Shown: positions 6,680-15,922 of the stretch, piece by piece | How the letters are laid out: every line of letters starts with the position of its first letter | How positions within the stretch are numbered: position 1 is the first letter of the stretch | Source of the DNA: Saccharicrinis aurantiacus | Lineage (GTDB): Bacteria; Bacteroidota; Bacteroidia; Bacteroidales; Marinilabiliaceae | Reading direction: 5' to 3' | DNA length: 64,000 bases | NCBI RefSeq assembly: GCF_001660705.2 | Contig: NZ_LYBV02000007.1 | Location: 248,001-312,000 of the forward strand | Position numbers and translations under genes: made by a program | Notes under the pieces: generated by a model | What the model saw: only the letters and a program-made list of their open reading frames with translations | The model's database searches: none | What the model was told of the DNA's origin: nothing

Positions 6680-9606
6680 TGGATGAGTCTTCGCAACTAA
6701 ATAAATTATCTCAATTAAATACCTTATTAAAAGGAGAGGCTTCTTTCTCCAACTCTGATAGAGCACAATTCTCAACGGATGCTTCTGCTTACAGAGAAAA
6801 ACCACTAGGTATTGTTTGGCCCCGCGATTACTCCGATATTAATCTACTGATTGATTTTGCCCATCAACATAAAATTCCTTTAATACCACGTGGTGCAGGA
6901 ACTTCGCTGGCCGGACAGGTTGTGGGTAACGGTTTGGTGGTAAACACCAGTAGGTACATGAATTCCATTATTGAGGTTAATCAAGATGAGAATTGGGTTA
7001 CTGTTGAGCCAGGCGTAGTGCTCGATGAACTGAATATTGAACTTGCAAAATATGGTTTATTCTTTGGTCCAGAAACTTCAACATCTAATAGGTGTACCAT
7101 TGGAGGTATGGTTGGTAATAACTCTTGTGGCTCGCGCTCTTTAGTATATGGTAGCACCCGCGATCATATTTTGGAGGTAAGTGGCTTTTTAGCTAATGGC
7201 GAAGAGGTAACGTATAAAGAAATCTCTAATTGGGAGTTTGATAAAAAATGCCAACAGAAGAATCTTGAAGGCGATATTTACAGAGAAATTAATAAATTAT
7301 TAGCATCAGAAGACAATAGAGTGGAGATTCACAAGCACTTTCCACATCCAGATATCAAGCGAAGAAATACTGGTTATGCAGTTGATTTGTTAGCCAATAT
7401 GCAACCTTTTGTTGAGGAGGGAGGTTCCTTTAATATGGCAAAACTAATTGCCGGATCAGAGGGAACTTTAATGTTAATAACAAGCATTAAGCTGCATTTA
7501 AATAATGTTCCGCCCAAACATAAAGCATTGGTCTGCGCCCATTTTAATTCATTAAACGAAACCTTCGAAGCCAACCTAGTAGCCTTAAAGCATCAGCCCA
7601 GAGCTGTTGAATTAATTGATGATAAAATTGTAGAGTTATCCGGACAGAGTAAATCGCAAGAGCACAATCGTTTCTTTTTAGAGGGCGATCCAGCAGGGCT
7701 TTTAGTGGTAGAATTTGCTGAGCATTCAGAGAAGGCACTGCAAGAGAGAACGGCTGCATTAATAGCAGACTTTAAAAAGAATAACTTGGGTTATTCATTT
7801 CCTGTTATAACAGGAGGCGATATAAAAAAGGTTTGGGATTTTAGAAAAGCCGGTTTGGGTGTTTTATCTAACATGAAAGGCGACCATAAACCTGTTGCTG
7901 TAATTGAAGATACCGCCATCCGTCCAATTGACTTGCCAAACTTTGCAGTAGATATACAAGCCATGCTTAAGAAATACGATAAAGAATGTGTTTTTTATGC
8001 GCACGTAGGAACGGGAGAACTGCACCTTCGTCCTATTTTAAATTTAAAGAGCTCGCAAGATGTTATCATTTTTCGAAAAATAGCAAAAGATACTGCTGAT
8101 ATAGTTAAAAAGTACCGCGGTTCGCTTAGTGGCGAACATGGCGATGGTAGGTTGCGTGGTGAGTTTATTCCATTTATGGTGGGCGATTCAAACTATAAAT
8201 TACTACTACGCGTTAAAAAGGTATTTGATAAGGACAATATCCTTAATCCGGAAAAGATTATTGATACCCCGCAAATGAATACATCATTGCGTTATAGGGT
8301 AGAGAACCAAGAAAAGGTATTTGAAACAACCATGCGTTGGGATAAAACCGACGGTATGATTAGGGCCATTGACAAATGCTCGGGTTCGGGCGATTGTTTA
8401 AAATCGGAAATTATTGGGGGTACAATGTGCCCGAGTTACATGGCCACTCGCGACGAAAAAAATAGTACACGCGGAAGAGCCAATATATTACGCGAATATT
8501 TTGCTGGTAAGCTCGATCAGGATAACCTTTACCTTGAAGATGTAAACCAAGTATTACAACTTTGTTTATCGTGTAAAGCTTGTAAATCAGAATGTCCATC
8601 GGGGGTTGATATAGCTAAGCTTAAGGCCGAATTTTTACAATATTACTATCAGCAAACAGGCGTGCCAAGCAAAGCGTGGTTAGTGGGTAATTATCCAAAA
8701 ATAAACCAATTAATGTCGCTTACTCCATGGTTGTATAATGGGGTATTAAAAGTACCAACCTTGCGTAAACTAATAGCATCCACCATAGGGTTTTCAACAG
8801 AAAGAGATTTGCCAAGCATGTCGCCTAAAACCTTAAAGGTGTGGAGTAAGTGGCGAAAGAAAGCTAAGGCAATTCATAAAACAGTTTATTTGTTTGCCGA
8901 TGAGTTTACCAATTACCTCGAAAGTGATATAGGTATTAAAACCATTCTGTTGTTAGAAACTTTAGGCTATAGGGTAATTGTTCCGCAGCATACCAATAGC
9001 GGACGTACATACCTATCAAAAGGATTGGTAAAGAAAGCCAAGAAGCTGGCCAATAAGAATATTGAGTATTTGGCCCCTATGGTTTCAGCCCAGAGCCCTT
9101 TAATAGGTATTGAACCCAGTGCTATTTTAACTTTTAGAGACGAGTATCCCGATTTGGTAAGCAGTGCCTTACATCAGCAAGCCATTGCAGTTGCTAAAAA
9201 CACATATACCATTGAGGAGTTTTTGGCTAAGGAAATAGAAGGCGGTCGTATTCAGCAAAATTCGTTTACCGAAGCATCAAAAAAGGTAAAGTTTCACGGG
9301 CACTGTTATCAAAAGGCACTATCAAATACAAGTTATACGCAAAAAGTATTATCGTTCCCTAAAAACTACGAAGCCCAGGAAATTAAGTCTGGCTGTTGTG
9401 GTATGGCAGGTTCATTCGGATACGAAAAAAGCACCTATAGCTTATCTAAAAAGGTAGGCGAATTGGTACTGTTACCAACAATTCGTGCTACACAAGAAAG
9501 CACCTTAATATCTGCAGCCGGAACATCCTGTCGTCATCAAATTAAAGACGGCACTGAGCGCCAAGCCCAGCATCCGGTTGAAATATTATATGAAGCCTTG
9601 AAATAG
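6679..9606 (+). CDS. FAD-linked oxidase / Fe-S fusion dehydrogenase (YdiJ / D-2-hydroxyacid dehydrogenase-like)
   Basis: A 975-residue two-part flavoprotein. Residues ~30-530 form a GlcD/DLD-type FAD domain with the PRGAGTSLAGQ and GSEGTLMLIT signatures and a conserved SGEHGDGR. From ~565 follow ferredoxin-like clusters, one built from CSGSGDC and a downstream Cys, the other CLSCKACKSECP (about 628-640). The C-terminal part has a CCG-type region with HGHCYQKAL and SGCCGMAGSFGYE (about 880-915). This architecture oxidises D-2-hydroxyacids (lactate, glycolate or 2-hydroxyglutarate) and passes electrons through Fe-S centres, probably to the quinone pool. Substrate is not predictable here. It is transcribed alone behind a perfect palindrome. 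Confidence 0.92.
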   Translation: MDESSQLNKLSQLNTLLKGEASFSNSDRAQFSTDASAYREKPLGIVWPRDYSDINLLIDFAHQHKIPLIPRGAGTSLAGQVVGNGLVVNTSRYMNSIIEVNQDENWVTVEPGVVLDELNIELAKYGLFFGPETSTSNRCTIGGMVGNNSCGSRSLVYGSTRDHILEVSGFLANGEEVTYKEISNWEFDKKCQQKNLEGDIYREINKLLASEDNRVEIHKHFPHPDIKRRNTGYAVDLLANMQPFVEEGGSFNMAKLIAGSEGTLMLITSIKLHLNNVPPKHKALVCAHFNSLNETFEANLVALKHQPRAVELIDDKIVELSGQSKSQEHNRFFLEGDPAGLLVVEFAEHSEKALQERTAALIADFKKNNLGYSFPVITGGDIKKVWDFRKAGLGVLSNMKGDHKPVAVIEDTAIRPIDLPNFAVDIQAMLKKYDKECVFYAHVGTGELHLRPILNLKSSQDVIIFRKIAKDTADIVKKYRGSLSGEHGDGRLRGEFIPFMVGDSNYKLLLRVKKVFDKDNILNPEKIIDTPQMNTSLRYRVENQEKVFETTMRWDKTDGMIRAIDKCSGSGDCLKSEIIGGTMCPSYMATRDEKNSTRGRANILREYFAGKLDQDNLYLEDVNQVLQLCLSCKACKSECPSGVDIAKLKAEFLQYYYQQTGVPSKAWLVGNYPKINQLMSLTPWLYNGVLKVPTLRKLIASTIGFSTERDLPSMSPKTLKVWSKWRKKAKAIHKTVYLFADEFTNYLESDIGIKTILLLETLGYRVIVPQHTNSGRTYLSKGLVKKAKKLANKNIEYLAPMVSAQSPLIGIEPSAILTFRDEYPDLVSSALHQQAIAVAKNTYTIEEFLAKEIEGGRIQQNSFTEASKKVKFHGHCYQKALSNTSYTQKVLSFPKNYEAQEIKSGCCGMAGSFGYEKSTYSLSKKVGELVLLPTIRATQESTLISAAGTSCRHQIKDGTERQAQHPVEILYEALK

Positions 9607-9850
9607 TATGCTCGTTTTTAGTCAGGTGCGGAGTTTATCAATGCAACTGGTTAAAAACTTAACATCTTTTAGCGCTCTAAAAGTTTCATCATTTTAATAA
9701 AGACTTTACTTTTACATACATAATAAAAATAAGTAGTTCGTTAAGTTTTAGTATTTGTTAGAGCTAAGTATATTCAACGGTATTTTGTTGTAATACTAGT
9801 ATTGTAGTTTATAGTTCACTACTGACTTCTAACTGAAAACTAGCGATCTA

Positions 9851-9982
9851 TTGCAAAAAGTCTACACGACTATATTGTTATTGTTGATAGTAGGAATTGT
9901 TTCACACCTTGAAGCCCAAAGTCACCAACTTTGTTCAATCGTTCCATACCAGGAGATACAATATAGGGAAAGGTCTCGTTAG
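9851..9982 (+). pseudogene. Remnant or micro-gene with an intact signal peptide (43 aa, TTG start)
   Basis: A short open frame starting at TTG 9851 translates as a textbook signal peptide (a Lys near the start, then TTILLLLIVGIVSHLEAQS) and 20 further residues before a stop at 9980-9982. No ATG is available upstream, where a stop lies at 9830-9832. It looks like the 5' end of a secreted-protein gene whose remainder has been lost, 26 bp before the MATE gene. The rest of the 9607-10008 gap shows nothing else I can identify. It could also be a genuine tiny secreted peptide or chance. Confidence 0.35.
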
Positions 9983-10008
9983 TTTGTTAGCAAGCAAATA
10001 TTTACACA

Positions 10009-11373
10009 ATGAGATTGATTAAACAAAGCAAGTATTACAAATCCATCCTAACATTAGGACTCCCAGTTGTATTGGCACAATTAGGGCAAATCACCGTTGG
10101 TATAGCCGATAATATGATGATTGGCCACATACCAGGCAATAGTACCGATCCCCTTGCTGCGGCCTCCTTTGCCAATACCTTATTTACCCTAACCATCCTT
10201 TTCGGAACGGGCTTTTCGTATATAATAACGCCTTTAATTGGCAATGCATTCGGACAAAACAAACCACAAAAAATACCCACCTTATTCGCCAATGGCTTGG
10301 CATCAAATGCAATTGTAGGCGTAGCATTAACCATCCTATTATTCATCCTATCTAAATTTATGGGTAGTATGGGGCAGCCGCCACAAATAATTGATATGGC
10401 CCGCCAATATATGTTTATATTAATGGCCTCAATACTACCTATGATGGGCTTTTTCGCCTTTAAGCAATACGCTGAGGGTATCGGAAACACCAAGGTAAGT
10501 ATGCTAATAACCATTGCAGCCAACCTAATAAACGTAGCAGTTAATTACCTGTTGATTTATGGCAAATTAGGTTTCCCCGAACTAGGCCTTCTTGGCGCCG
10601 GAATAGGAACCCTCATTTCGCGTATCTTTATGTTATTAGCCGCCATGTGGTGGTTTTATCGCACGCCAAGTTTAAAAAAGCACCTTCCAAGCATAGCACA
10701 AGTCAACATTACCTTAGCAGGTATGAAACCCTTCTTCAGAATGGGACTCGCCTCAGGCGGACAAATTGTAATGGAATCCTCAGCCTTTGCGCTAAGCACC
10801 GTAATGATGGGGTGGTTGGGCGCACAAGGCCTAGCCGCGCACCAAATCGGAATTAGCATATCAACGCTCGGTTTTATGGTATATCAAGGTATAGGTGCCG
10901 CAACAACCATTCGCATAAGTCAGTTAAAAGGAGGGCGAAACATCACCGGTATGCGTAACACCATGGCAGCCTCAGTACACATTTTACTACTAATGGTAAT
11001 ATGCATGGGCAGTTTCTTTTTTCTGAGCCGCCATTGGCTACCATCGCTATTCACCACCAATGCCGAAGTAATAAACCTAGCATCGCAATTTCTAATCGTA
11101 TTGGCCATATATCAGCTACCCGATGCCCTCATGCTCATTTACGGCTTTGCCCTACGTGGCCTTGCCGATGTATTAGTACCCGCCTTAATCACGTTAGTTT
11201 CATTATTCGCCATAAGTTTATCGGTAAGTTACCTAAGCGCCTTTGTTTGGGGCTATAACGAAATCGGAATATGGTTTGGTTTCCCACTAGGACTCAGTGC
11301 CGGAGCCATTTTACTCATATGGCGATTCACCCGAAAGCTAAAACGATACCAAAAAGCATGGGCTATAAAATAA
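10009..11373 (+). CDS. MATE-family multidrug/toxin extrusion transporter (NorM/DinF-like)
   Basis: A 454-residue integral membrane protein with about twelve hydrophobic segments in two similar halves. The N-terminal LGLPVVLAQLGQITVGIADNMMIG segment is characteristic of MATE antiporters, and the second half begins around GLASGGQIVMESSAFALSTVMMGWLG. Family members use Na+ or H+ gradients to expel cationic drugs and metabolites across the inner membrane. It appears monocistronic: a ~650 bp gene-free region follows. The specific substrate is unknown. Confidence 0.94.
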   Translation: MRLIKQSKYYKSILTLGLPVVLAQLGQITVGIADNMMIGHIPGNSTDPLAAASFANTLFTLTILFGTGFSYIITPLIGNAFGQNKPQKIPTLFANGLASNAIVGVALTILLFILSKFMGSMGQPPQIIDMARQYMFILMASILPMMGFFAFKQYAEGIGNTKVSMLITIAANLINVAVNYLLIYGKLGFPELGLLGAGIGTLISRIFMLLAAMWWFYRTPSLKKHLPSIAQVNITLAGMKPFFRMGLASGGQIVMESSAFALSTVMMGWLGAQGLAAHQIGISISTLGFMVYQGIGAATTIRISQLKGGRNITGMRNTMAASVHILLLMVICMGSFFFLSRHWLPSLFTTNAEVINLASQFLIVLAIYQLPDALMLIYGFALRGLADVLVPALITLVSLFAISLSVSYLSAFVWGYNEIGIWFGFPLGLSAGAILLIWRFTRKLKRYQKAWAIK

Positions 11374-11377
11374 ATGA

Positions 11378-11500
11378 GGGGCTTCCCTCCAAAAAAAAAC
11401 TATAAACCATAAACCACTATAATAGTCGGTCGGGCTATGCGCTATATCTTTGTTTCGCCAAAACGAAGGCTCACAAAGGATGCCGCTTCTATCCCTAAGC
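11378..11500. repeat. Intergenic repeat of a type recurrent in Bacteroidota
   Basis: Just after the MATE stop the sequence reads GGGGCTTCCCTCC, then CGGGCTATGCGCTATATC (11431-11448) and AAAGGATGCCGCTTCTATCC (from 11475). From memory, blocks like these recur in non-coding DNA of many Bacteroidota. A shorter relative with the same two blocks (GGGCTTCCCT...CGGGCTATCCG) lies at 32426-32452. It codes for nothing. Its higher GC content than the surrounding intergenic DNA supports a separate origin. Confidence 0.5.
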
Positions 11501-11645
11501 CAAAATCACAATACAAAAAAAGCATTTTCAACACACTTATTCTGTTAAATACAAAGCTTCATTTTTAATCACAAGCGGCACATAAATGATTAAGCTCACG
11601 AGGGCTTTTATTTTGCAACAGGAGTATTTTCAAAAACCAACAGGA

Positions 11646-11695
11646 GCATTTTTAAAAATGCACCTGACGAAAAACAAAAATGCACCTGACGAAAA
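11646..11695. repeat. Palindrome plus 22-bp tandem duplication in the 11.4-12.0 kb gap
   Basis: GCATTTTTAAAAATGC (11646-11661) is a perfect 16-bp palindrome. Its right half opens the 20-mer AAAAATGCACCTGACGAAAA, which occurs at 11654-11673 and again at 11676-11695, a period of 22 bp. The remainder of 11501-12020 is very AT-rich and holds nothing else I can identify. Two copies are too few for a CRISPR array. Confidence 0.6.
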
Positions 11696-12020
11696 TTAAA
11701 AAACATCCTACATTTTTTAATTTTCAATACAACAATTTTTAAAACACACGCATTGTGTTAATTAATAATACATTACAAGGATTGTGACCTACGCTGAAAT
11801 ATCTGGAAAAATGAGCCTTTAAACCATAGCATTATCTGCAATGCAGCACATTGTTTGAAACCTCTTTGGGGGAAATATGTAGAAAGCTGTATTTAACAAT
11901 AAGGCTTGTTTTAATAACACGTACAAGCACAAAAAAAACAGATTAATAGAGTAATCTGGTTCTTGTTATTTTAGATACAACATTAAACAACTTGCTTATG
12001 TAATCAGTAAAAACGGCTAA

Positions 12021-12395
12021 TTATTTTTCGCTAATAATCCTCCCAAAAGGCGTTAAAGCCAAGCCGGCCAATTTAAAATGTTGCTTTCCAAACGGAATAC
12101 CAATAATGGTGATAGAAAAGAGTAAGCCCATTAACAAGTGCGATAGGCATATGCCAAAACCGCCTGTAATAAGCCAAAGAATATTCATAAATAACGATAA
12201 GCACCCACTATTACCAGCACTTTCGGTAATGCGTTTGCCAAAGGGCCATAGTGCTACGCCAGCCAATTTAAGCGTCTGAATACCAAACGGAATACCTATT
12301 ATAGATACAAATAACGGAATACTAGCCAATATATAACCAATGGAGATGAATATCCCACCAAAAACAAACCAAATAACATTTCCTAAAGTTCGCAT
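12021..12395 (-). CDS. YccF-domain inner-membrane protein
   Basis: A 124-residue membrane protein built from two similar halves, each with a long hydrophobic segment and a SIIGIPFG/TIIGIPFGKQ motif followed by LKLAGVALWPFG or FKLAGLALTPFG. This duplicated pattern defines the YccF family of inner-membrane proteins, whose function is unknown. Length fits the family. It is a lone minus-strand gene between two repeat-bearing gaps. Confidence 0.9.
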   Translation of the reverse strand: MRTLGNVIWFVFGGIFISIGYILASIPLFVSIIGIPFGIQTLKLAGVALWPFGKRITESAGNSGCLSLFMNILWLITGGFGICLSHLLMGLLFSITIIGIPFGKQHFKLAGLALTPFGRIISEK

Positions 12396-12503
12396 ATCCT
12401 AATTTTTAGGCAAATATACAAAATGCCTCTTAAGTACGATGTTTCCCTATAAAACATCTCCTCAAGAGGCATCACCAAACCAATACTACCAAATGCATTA
12501 TTG

Positions 12504-12628
12504 AATGATTGATAAGAAATTGAATTATTTAAAGTTTCTACAATGAATAAAATAGAGATATAGCCGTAGCTACATTGATATTTTATGAAGCAGTAGAAGC
12601 TTTATAGAAGCAATTTATATCAATCATT
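12504..12628. repeat. 125-bp palindromic MITE-like element, second family member
   Basis: The left arm AATGATTGATA...AAATTG...AAAGTTTCTAC is mirrored by the right arm GTAGAAGCTTTATAGAAGCAATTTATATCAATCATT. Inside them AATAAAATA pairs with TATTTTAT around the core ATAGCCGTAGCTAC (12560-12573). The core is identical over 14 bp to that of the 5472-5635 element, while the arms have diverged. It lies between the YccF gene and the stop codon of the second sulfatase. Confidence 0.7.
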
Positions 12629-12657
12629 TGATGATGTTTTTGGTATAATACAAACTC

Positions 12658-14277
12658 TTATTTATTCACTGGAGCATCATGCTCTTTGTCGTGTAAATCA
12701 AAACGAGGTAATACTTCCTCTAGTTTCTTACGTTCTGCCCTGTGTACTTCACTTACTTTGCCCCAATCTGTAATTTTAGGGAAACTAATTAAATCATCCG
12801 GACTGCCCGATACATCGTACCAATTGTCCTTACCATCCTTCATCACCTTTTCACCACGTATTAACTGCGCATCTTTGCGGTAAGCATAAATCCAATCGCG
12901 GTGTTTGGTAGTTTTAGTAGTTAAATAAGGCCATAAGCTTACGCCATTAACTTCGTAATTTTTGGGGAATGTAACACCACCTAATTCGGCAATGGTAGGT
13001 AACACATCAGCAATATTTACTAATATATCTTGCTCACCATGTTTGGTAAAGTTAAATCCGGGTGCATATATAATCATTGGCACATGTGTTCCTTTTTGCA
13101 TAACCGGACTGTTTTTACCATAGCCCGATGTTCCGTTATCGGCACAAATAATAAAAACCGTATTATCAGCTACACCCAGTTCTTCAAACTTATTTAAATA
13201 TTGCCATACCTGATAATCAATGTAGTTAATGTGGTTATGAATACCTGCTTCTGTAATTGTTCCGTGTGTGTTGTACACTCCTTTATCACCAGTAATATTT
13301 GGTTTAGTGCGTGTGTACTTGCCATTTTTCCATTCAATTTTAGGTGTACTGGGCCATTTACTCTTTACTTTGGCATCGGTATTAAAAAAGTCCCAACCAT
13401 CATGGCCTAAGTGTGTGGTATGGTATATTAAGAATGGTTTCTTATCATTCTTTTTTCTATCCATAAAGTCAAATATGAAATCCAACTCAACATCAGGACC
13501 ATAAGTATTTAAGCCAAATTCTTTTTTGGTTTCAGGTGTATTTGGCCACCAAGTTAAACCTCCTTTAGTATCAGGGTGGTTCATTAATCTTACGTGAGGT
13601 TTCCAATACCATCCGCTTTGCGCGTAATAATCTACTACCTTGCCATTATCTTTATTAACCACTACTTTTTTACCATCCCTTTTGGCATTAACCACAGCAA
13701 AATCGGTATACGGATTTTCTGGAGCACCTTGCTCGCCCGGGGTAAAGCACCCTTCGTCAAAACTATACTTTAGTAGGTTATTACCTTTCATTTGCGTTTT
13801 ACCTGCCCAATAACTGTTATAGCCTCCTTTTGCTGCTACGGCACCAATTGTATATTCAGTACTTTCGTAAAACGGATATATTTGTGTTTTCTTTTTACTA
13901 CCATCGGGCGCCTTTGAGGTTCCTAAATCGCCGTTATTCCACCATTTGTGTAAATGGGCATATCTCCCTGTCATCATCATAGCTCTACTAGGAGAACAAA
14001 CCGTGGCTGCCCATGCTGTTTTTATCCATACCCCCTCGTTGGCCAATTTATCCATTACCGGAGTGTGTGCTCTATATTTAGGGTCAGTAGTATTTCCGCC
14101 TGTGGGCTTACTCCATACCTTTGAACCATAAATAGGGAATTCGCGTGCGCTAATATCATCAGCAAATAGTATTACAATGTTTGGTTTACTTTTTTTGCCT
14201 TTGGCCATTAGGTTTATATTATAACCAAAAGCGAGCGCCATAATTATAATAATACCTTTTGAAATAGAGTGTTTCAT
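12658..14277 (-). CDS. Formylglycine-dependent sulfatase (S1 family), secreted, second copy
   Basis: A 539-residue sulfatase with a signal-like N terminus (MKHSISKGIIIIMALAFGYN). Metal ligands D40-D41 are in NIVILFADDIS. The maturation motif C-S-P-S-R is at 94-98, so Cys94 is the expected formylglycine. GKTQM takes the place of the more usual GKWH at the conserved Lys/His site. ADNGT is present further on. The in-frame ATG at 14334 would place 19 non-signal-like residues before the signal peptide, so I prefer 14277. It is divergent in sequence from the sulfatase at 3.8-5.2 kb but shares a 13-bp upstream motif with it. A membrane-anchored regulator lies immediately upstream. Likely acts on a carbohydrate sulfate; the substrate is unknown. 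Confidence 0.9.
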   Translation of the reverse strand: MKHSISKGIIIIMALAFGYNINLMAKGKKSKPNIVILFADDISAREFPIYGSKVWSKPTGGNTTDPKYRAHTPVMDKLANEGVWIKTAWAATVCSPSRAMMMTGRYAHLHKWWNNGDLGTSKAPDGSKKKTQIYPFYESTEYTIGAVAAKGGYNSYWAGKTQMKGNNLLKYSFDEGCFTPGEQGAPENPYTDFAVVNAKRDGKKVVVNKDNGKVVDYYAQSGWYWKPHVRLMNHPDTKGGLTWWPNTPETKKEFGLNTYGPDVELDFIFDFMDRKKNDKKPFLIYHTTHLGHDGWDFFNTDAKVKSKWPSTPKIEWKNGKYTRTKPNITGDKGVYNTHGTITEAGIHNHINYIDYQVWQYLNKFEELGVADNTVFIICADNGTSGYGKNSPVMQKGTHVPMIIYAPGFNFTKHGEQDILVNIADVLPTIAELGGVTFPKNYEVNGVSLWPYLTTKTTKHRDWIYAYRKDAQLIRGEKVMKDGKDNWYDVSGSPDDLISFPKITDWGKVSEVHRAERKKLEEVLPRFDLHDKEHDAPVNK

Positions 14278-14465
14278 TGTAAGGATGTTTTTATTAAGAA
14301 TGTTGTTTTTTACCATGTGCAAATTACAATACACTTAATAAATCAACCATCCCTAAAAGCCTTAAATAGTAGGGTATAGTTATTAATGTAGCAATGTGTT
14401 TTTATTATTTACTTTGTACGCAGTAGTAAATAATTACCTAGCTGCTGTAGTTGTAGTTCTTTTTT

Positions 14466-14478
14466 TAGGGTGTAGATG
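14466..14478 (+). promoter_or_regulatory. TAGGGTGTAGATG motif shared with the sulfatase 1 upstream region
   Basis: This 13-mer is identical to the minus-strand sequence at 5331-5343, upstream of the other sulfatase, and both follow or border a T-rich run. Here it lies ~190 bp upstream of sulfatase 2 and ~100 bp downstream of the regulator gene. Orientation relative to the sulfatase is opposite at the two sites. A common operator is possible but unproven. The rest of the 14278-14584 gap shows nothing else. Confidence 0.4.
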
Positions 14479-14584
14479 CATTATTGGGCACTTACTTTGT
14501 TTGCTGCATATTAGCCGATTGAGATATATGCTATTCAATCCAGTTTAGGAATAAGTTGGAAGGTGAAATAACCACAAAGTCTTT

Positions 14585-15733
14585 TTATTGATTATCATCA
14601 ATAAAAACCATGTCGAGCTTAAGATTGGTACGTTGTTTACCACCCACGTAAAATAAAGCCACAAACTCTTCCGATTCCTTTAAATATTTTTCAGAAAAAC
14701 TATTAATAGAATCTTTATTGGTAAAGTACTCACTCATGGCAGAAAGCCCCATACCATGATCAGCAAAGAACATTAAATGATTGGTGTTATTACTGCCTTT
14801 AAATTTGGCAGCAAGGGCATATTCAAAACTTTGTGTATCGGTATTGAGTAAAAAAACAGAATCAGTTTTTGCTTTATTATATACTAAGCGCTGATTGTTG
14901 TTGCTATATTTCTTCTGTAGTGTTACATTTTTAGAGAGCTCGTTAAATACATCACTAAAAGTAGTTTTATATCGCATAGGGCTCAGGTATATAATATTCT
15001 GCTCCTTTAAATCATTAAATGTAAAGTCGGTTGCTTTTCTTACTGAAAAGTCAGCATCATTAAATGCAAATAAACGGGCAAAATGTTTTATGGTTGCCGC
15101 ATCCTCGTAGGTAGTGTAATTAGGTCGTGACATTTGATATAAATGTCCGTTTGGTATCGTATCCAATATGCTTTGTAATTCTTTTTCCGAATTAATTTGA
15201 GCATCCCTGTGAAAAATAGATGTTCCTTTTATTGATGGACCGTTATAACCAAATACTGGGCTGATAAACAAAGTAGTAGGTTTGTTATTGCTAAAAGTGC
15301 TCTGCCATATTAAATCCTTATTCCAATTAATACTAGCTAAAGAGATTCCTATTATAAGTGCAATAAATGTTAAGCCTATTGCAAGCGTATAGGATTGTTT
15401 CTTTTTACGTATTGACGCTTTAGTAAATGTTACACCGTATTGTCCGGTTTCAATGGTAACAGTAATAGCACTATCAGCACCTTCTGTATCGTAATATTTT
15501 TGAAGTTTTTTGCGTAGGTGATAAATATTAACGCGTGCATTGGCTTCGCCCTTATCGCGTGGGTATTGCGAGCCAAATAACTCTAACCCTATTGCAGATG
15601 CTGATAACTCAATATTATTAACCGATGAATCTACCAAGAACTTAAGCAGCACATTGGCAGTGGTAGATTTTGAGAATAATTTACTATTCAAAATCTCATT
15701 CAGGGCGTCGTATTTCTCTTGATCTGTTAACAT
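14585..15733 (-). CDS. Membrane-anchored winged-helix transcriptional regulator
   Basis: A 382-residue one-component regulator. Residues ~1-110 form a winged-helix DNA-binding domain with the pattern ELFGSQYPRDKGEANARVNI, then HLRKKLQKYY and ETGQYGVTF, which matches the wHTH modules very common in Acidobacteria. A transmembrane helix follows (about 116-136, SYTLAIGLTFIALIIGISLA). The remaining ~240 residues would be periplasmic and include NDADFSVRKATDF and DLKEQNIIYLSP, as in the same family. It therefore resembles CadC/ToxR logic: a periplasmic signal read directly by a DNA-bound protein. It lies between sulfatase 2 (same strand) and the divergent DUF1080 gene, either of which could be a target. 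The ligand is unknown. Confidence 0.75.
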   Translation of the reverse strand: MLTDQEKYDALNEILNSKLFSKSTTANVLLKFLVDSSVNNIELSASAIGLELFGSQYPRDKGEANARVNIYHLRKKLQKYYDTEGADSAITVTIETGQYGVTFTKASIRKKKQSYTLAIGLTFIALIIGISLASINWNKDLIWQSTFSNNKPTTLFISPVFGYNGPSIKGTSIFHRDAQINSEKELQSILDTIPNGHLYQMSRPNYTTYEDAATIKHFARLFAFNDADFSVRKATDFTFNDLKEQNIIYLSPMRYKTTFSDVFNELSKNVTLQKKYSNNNQRLVYNKAKTDSVFLLNTDTQSFEYALAAKFKGSNNTNHLMFFADHGMGLSAMSEYFTNKDSINSFSEKYLKESEEFVALFYVGGKQRTNLKLDMVFIDDNQ

Positions 15734-15922
15734 ATATTTTAGGATAGGCGAATGTAATTAAAAAATCTTAATTCTCCATTTTGTAAGGCATACAGCTTAT
15801 GTTTTAACCATTAAAACAAGGGTTAAAACAACGTAAAAACTGCTTATTATTATTGAACTACATTACATTAGATGAAATTAACATTTGTAAAAGAGTATTT
15901 ACATTAATTAAATAAATCCGAA

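Noticed and set aside
10035-10523. 162-aa open frame on the minus strand
   Set aside because: It lies entirely within the MATE gene, has no recognisable domain and is explained by codon composition of the real gene.
11654-11695. Tandem 22-bp units as a possible CRISPR array
   Set aside because: Only two copies, spacer-free, and no cas genes in the window.
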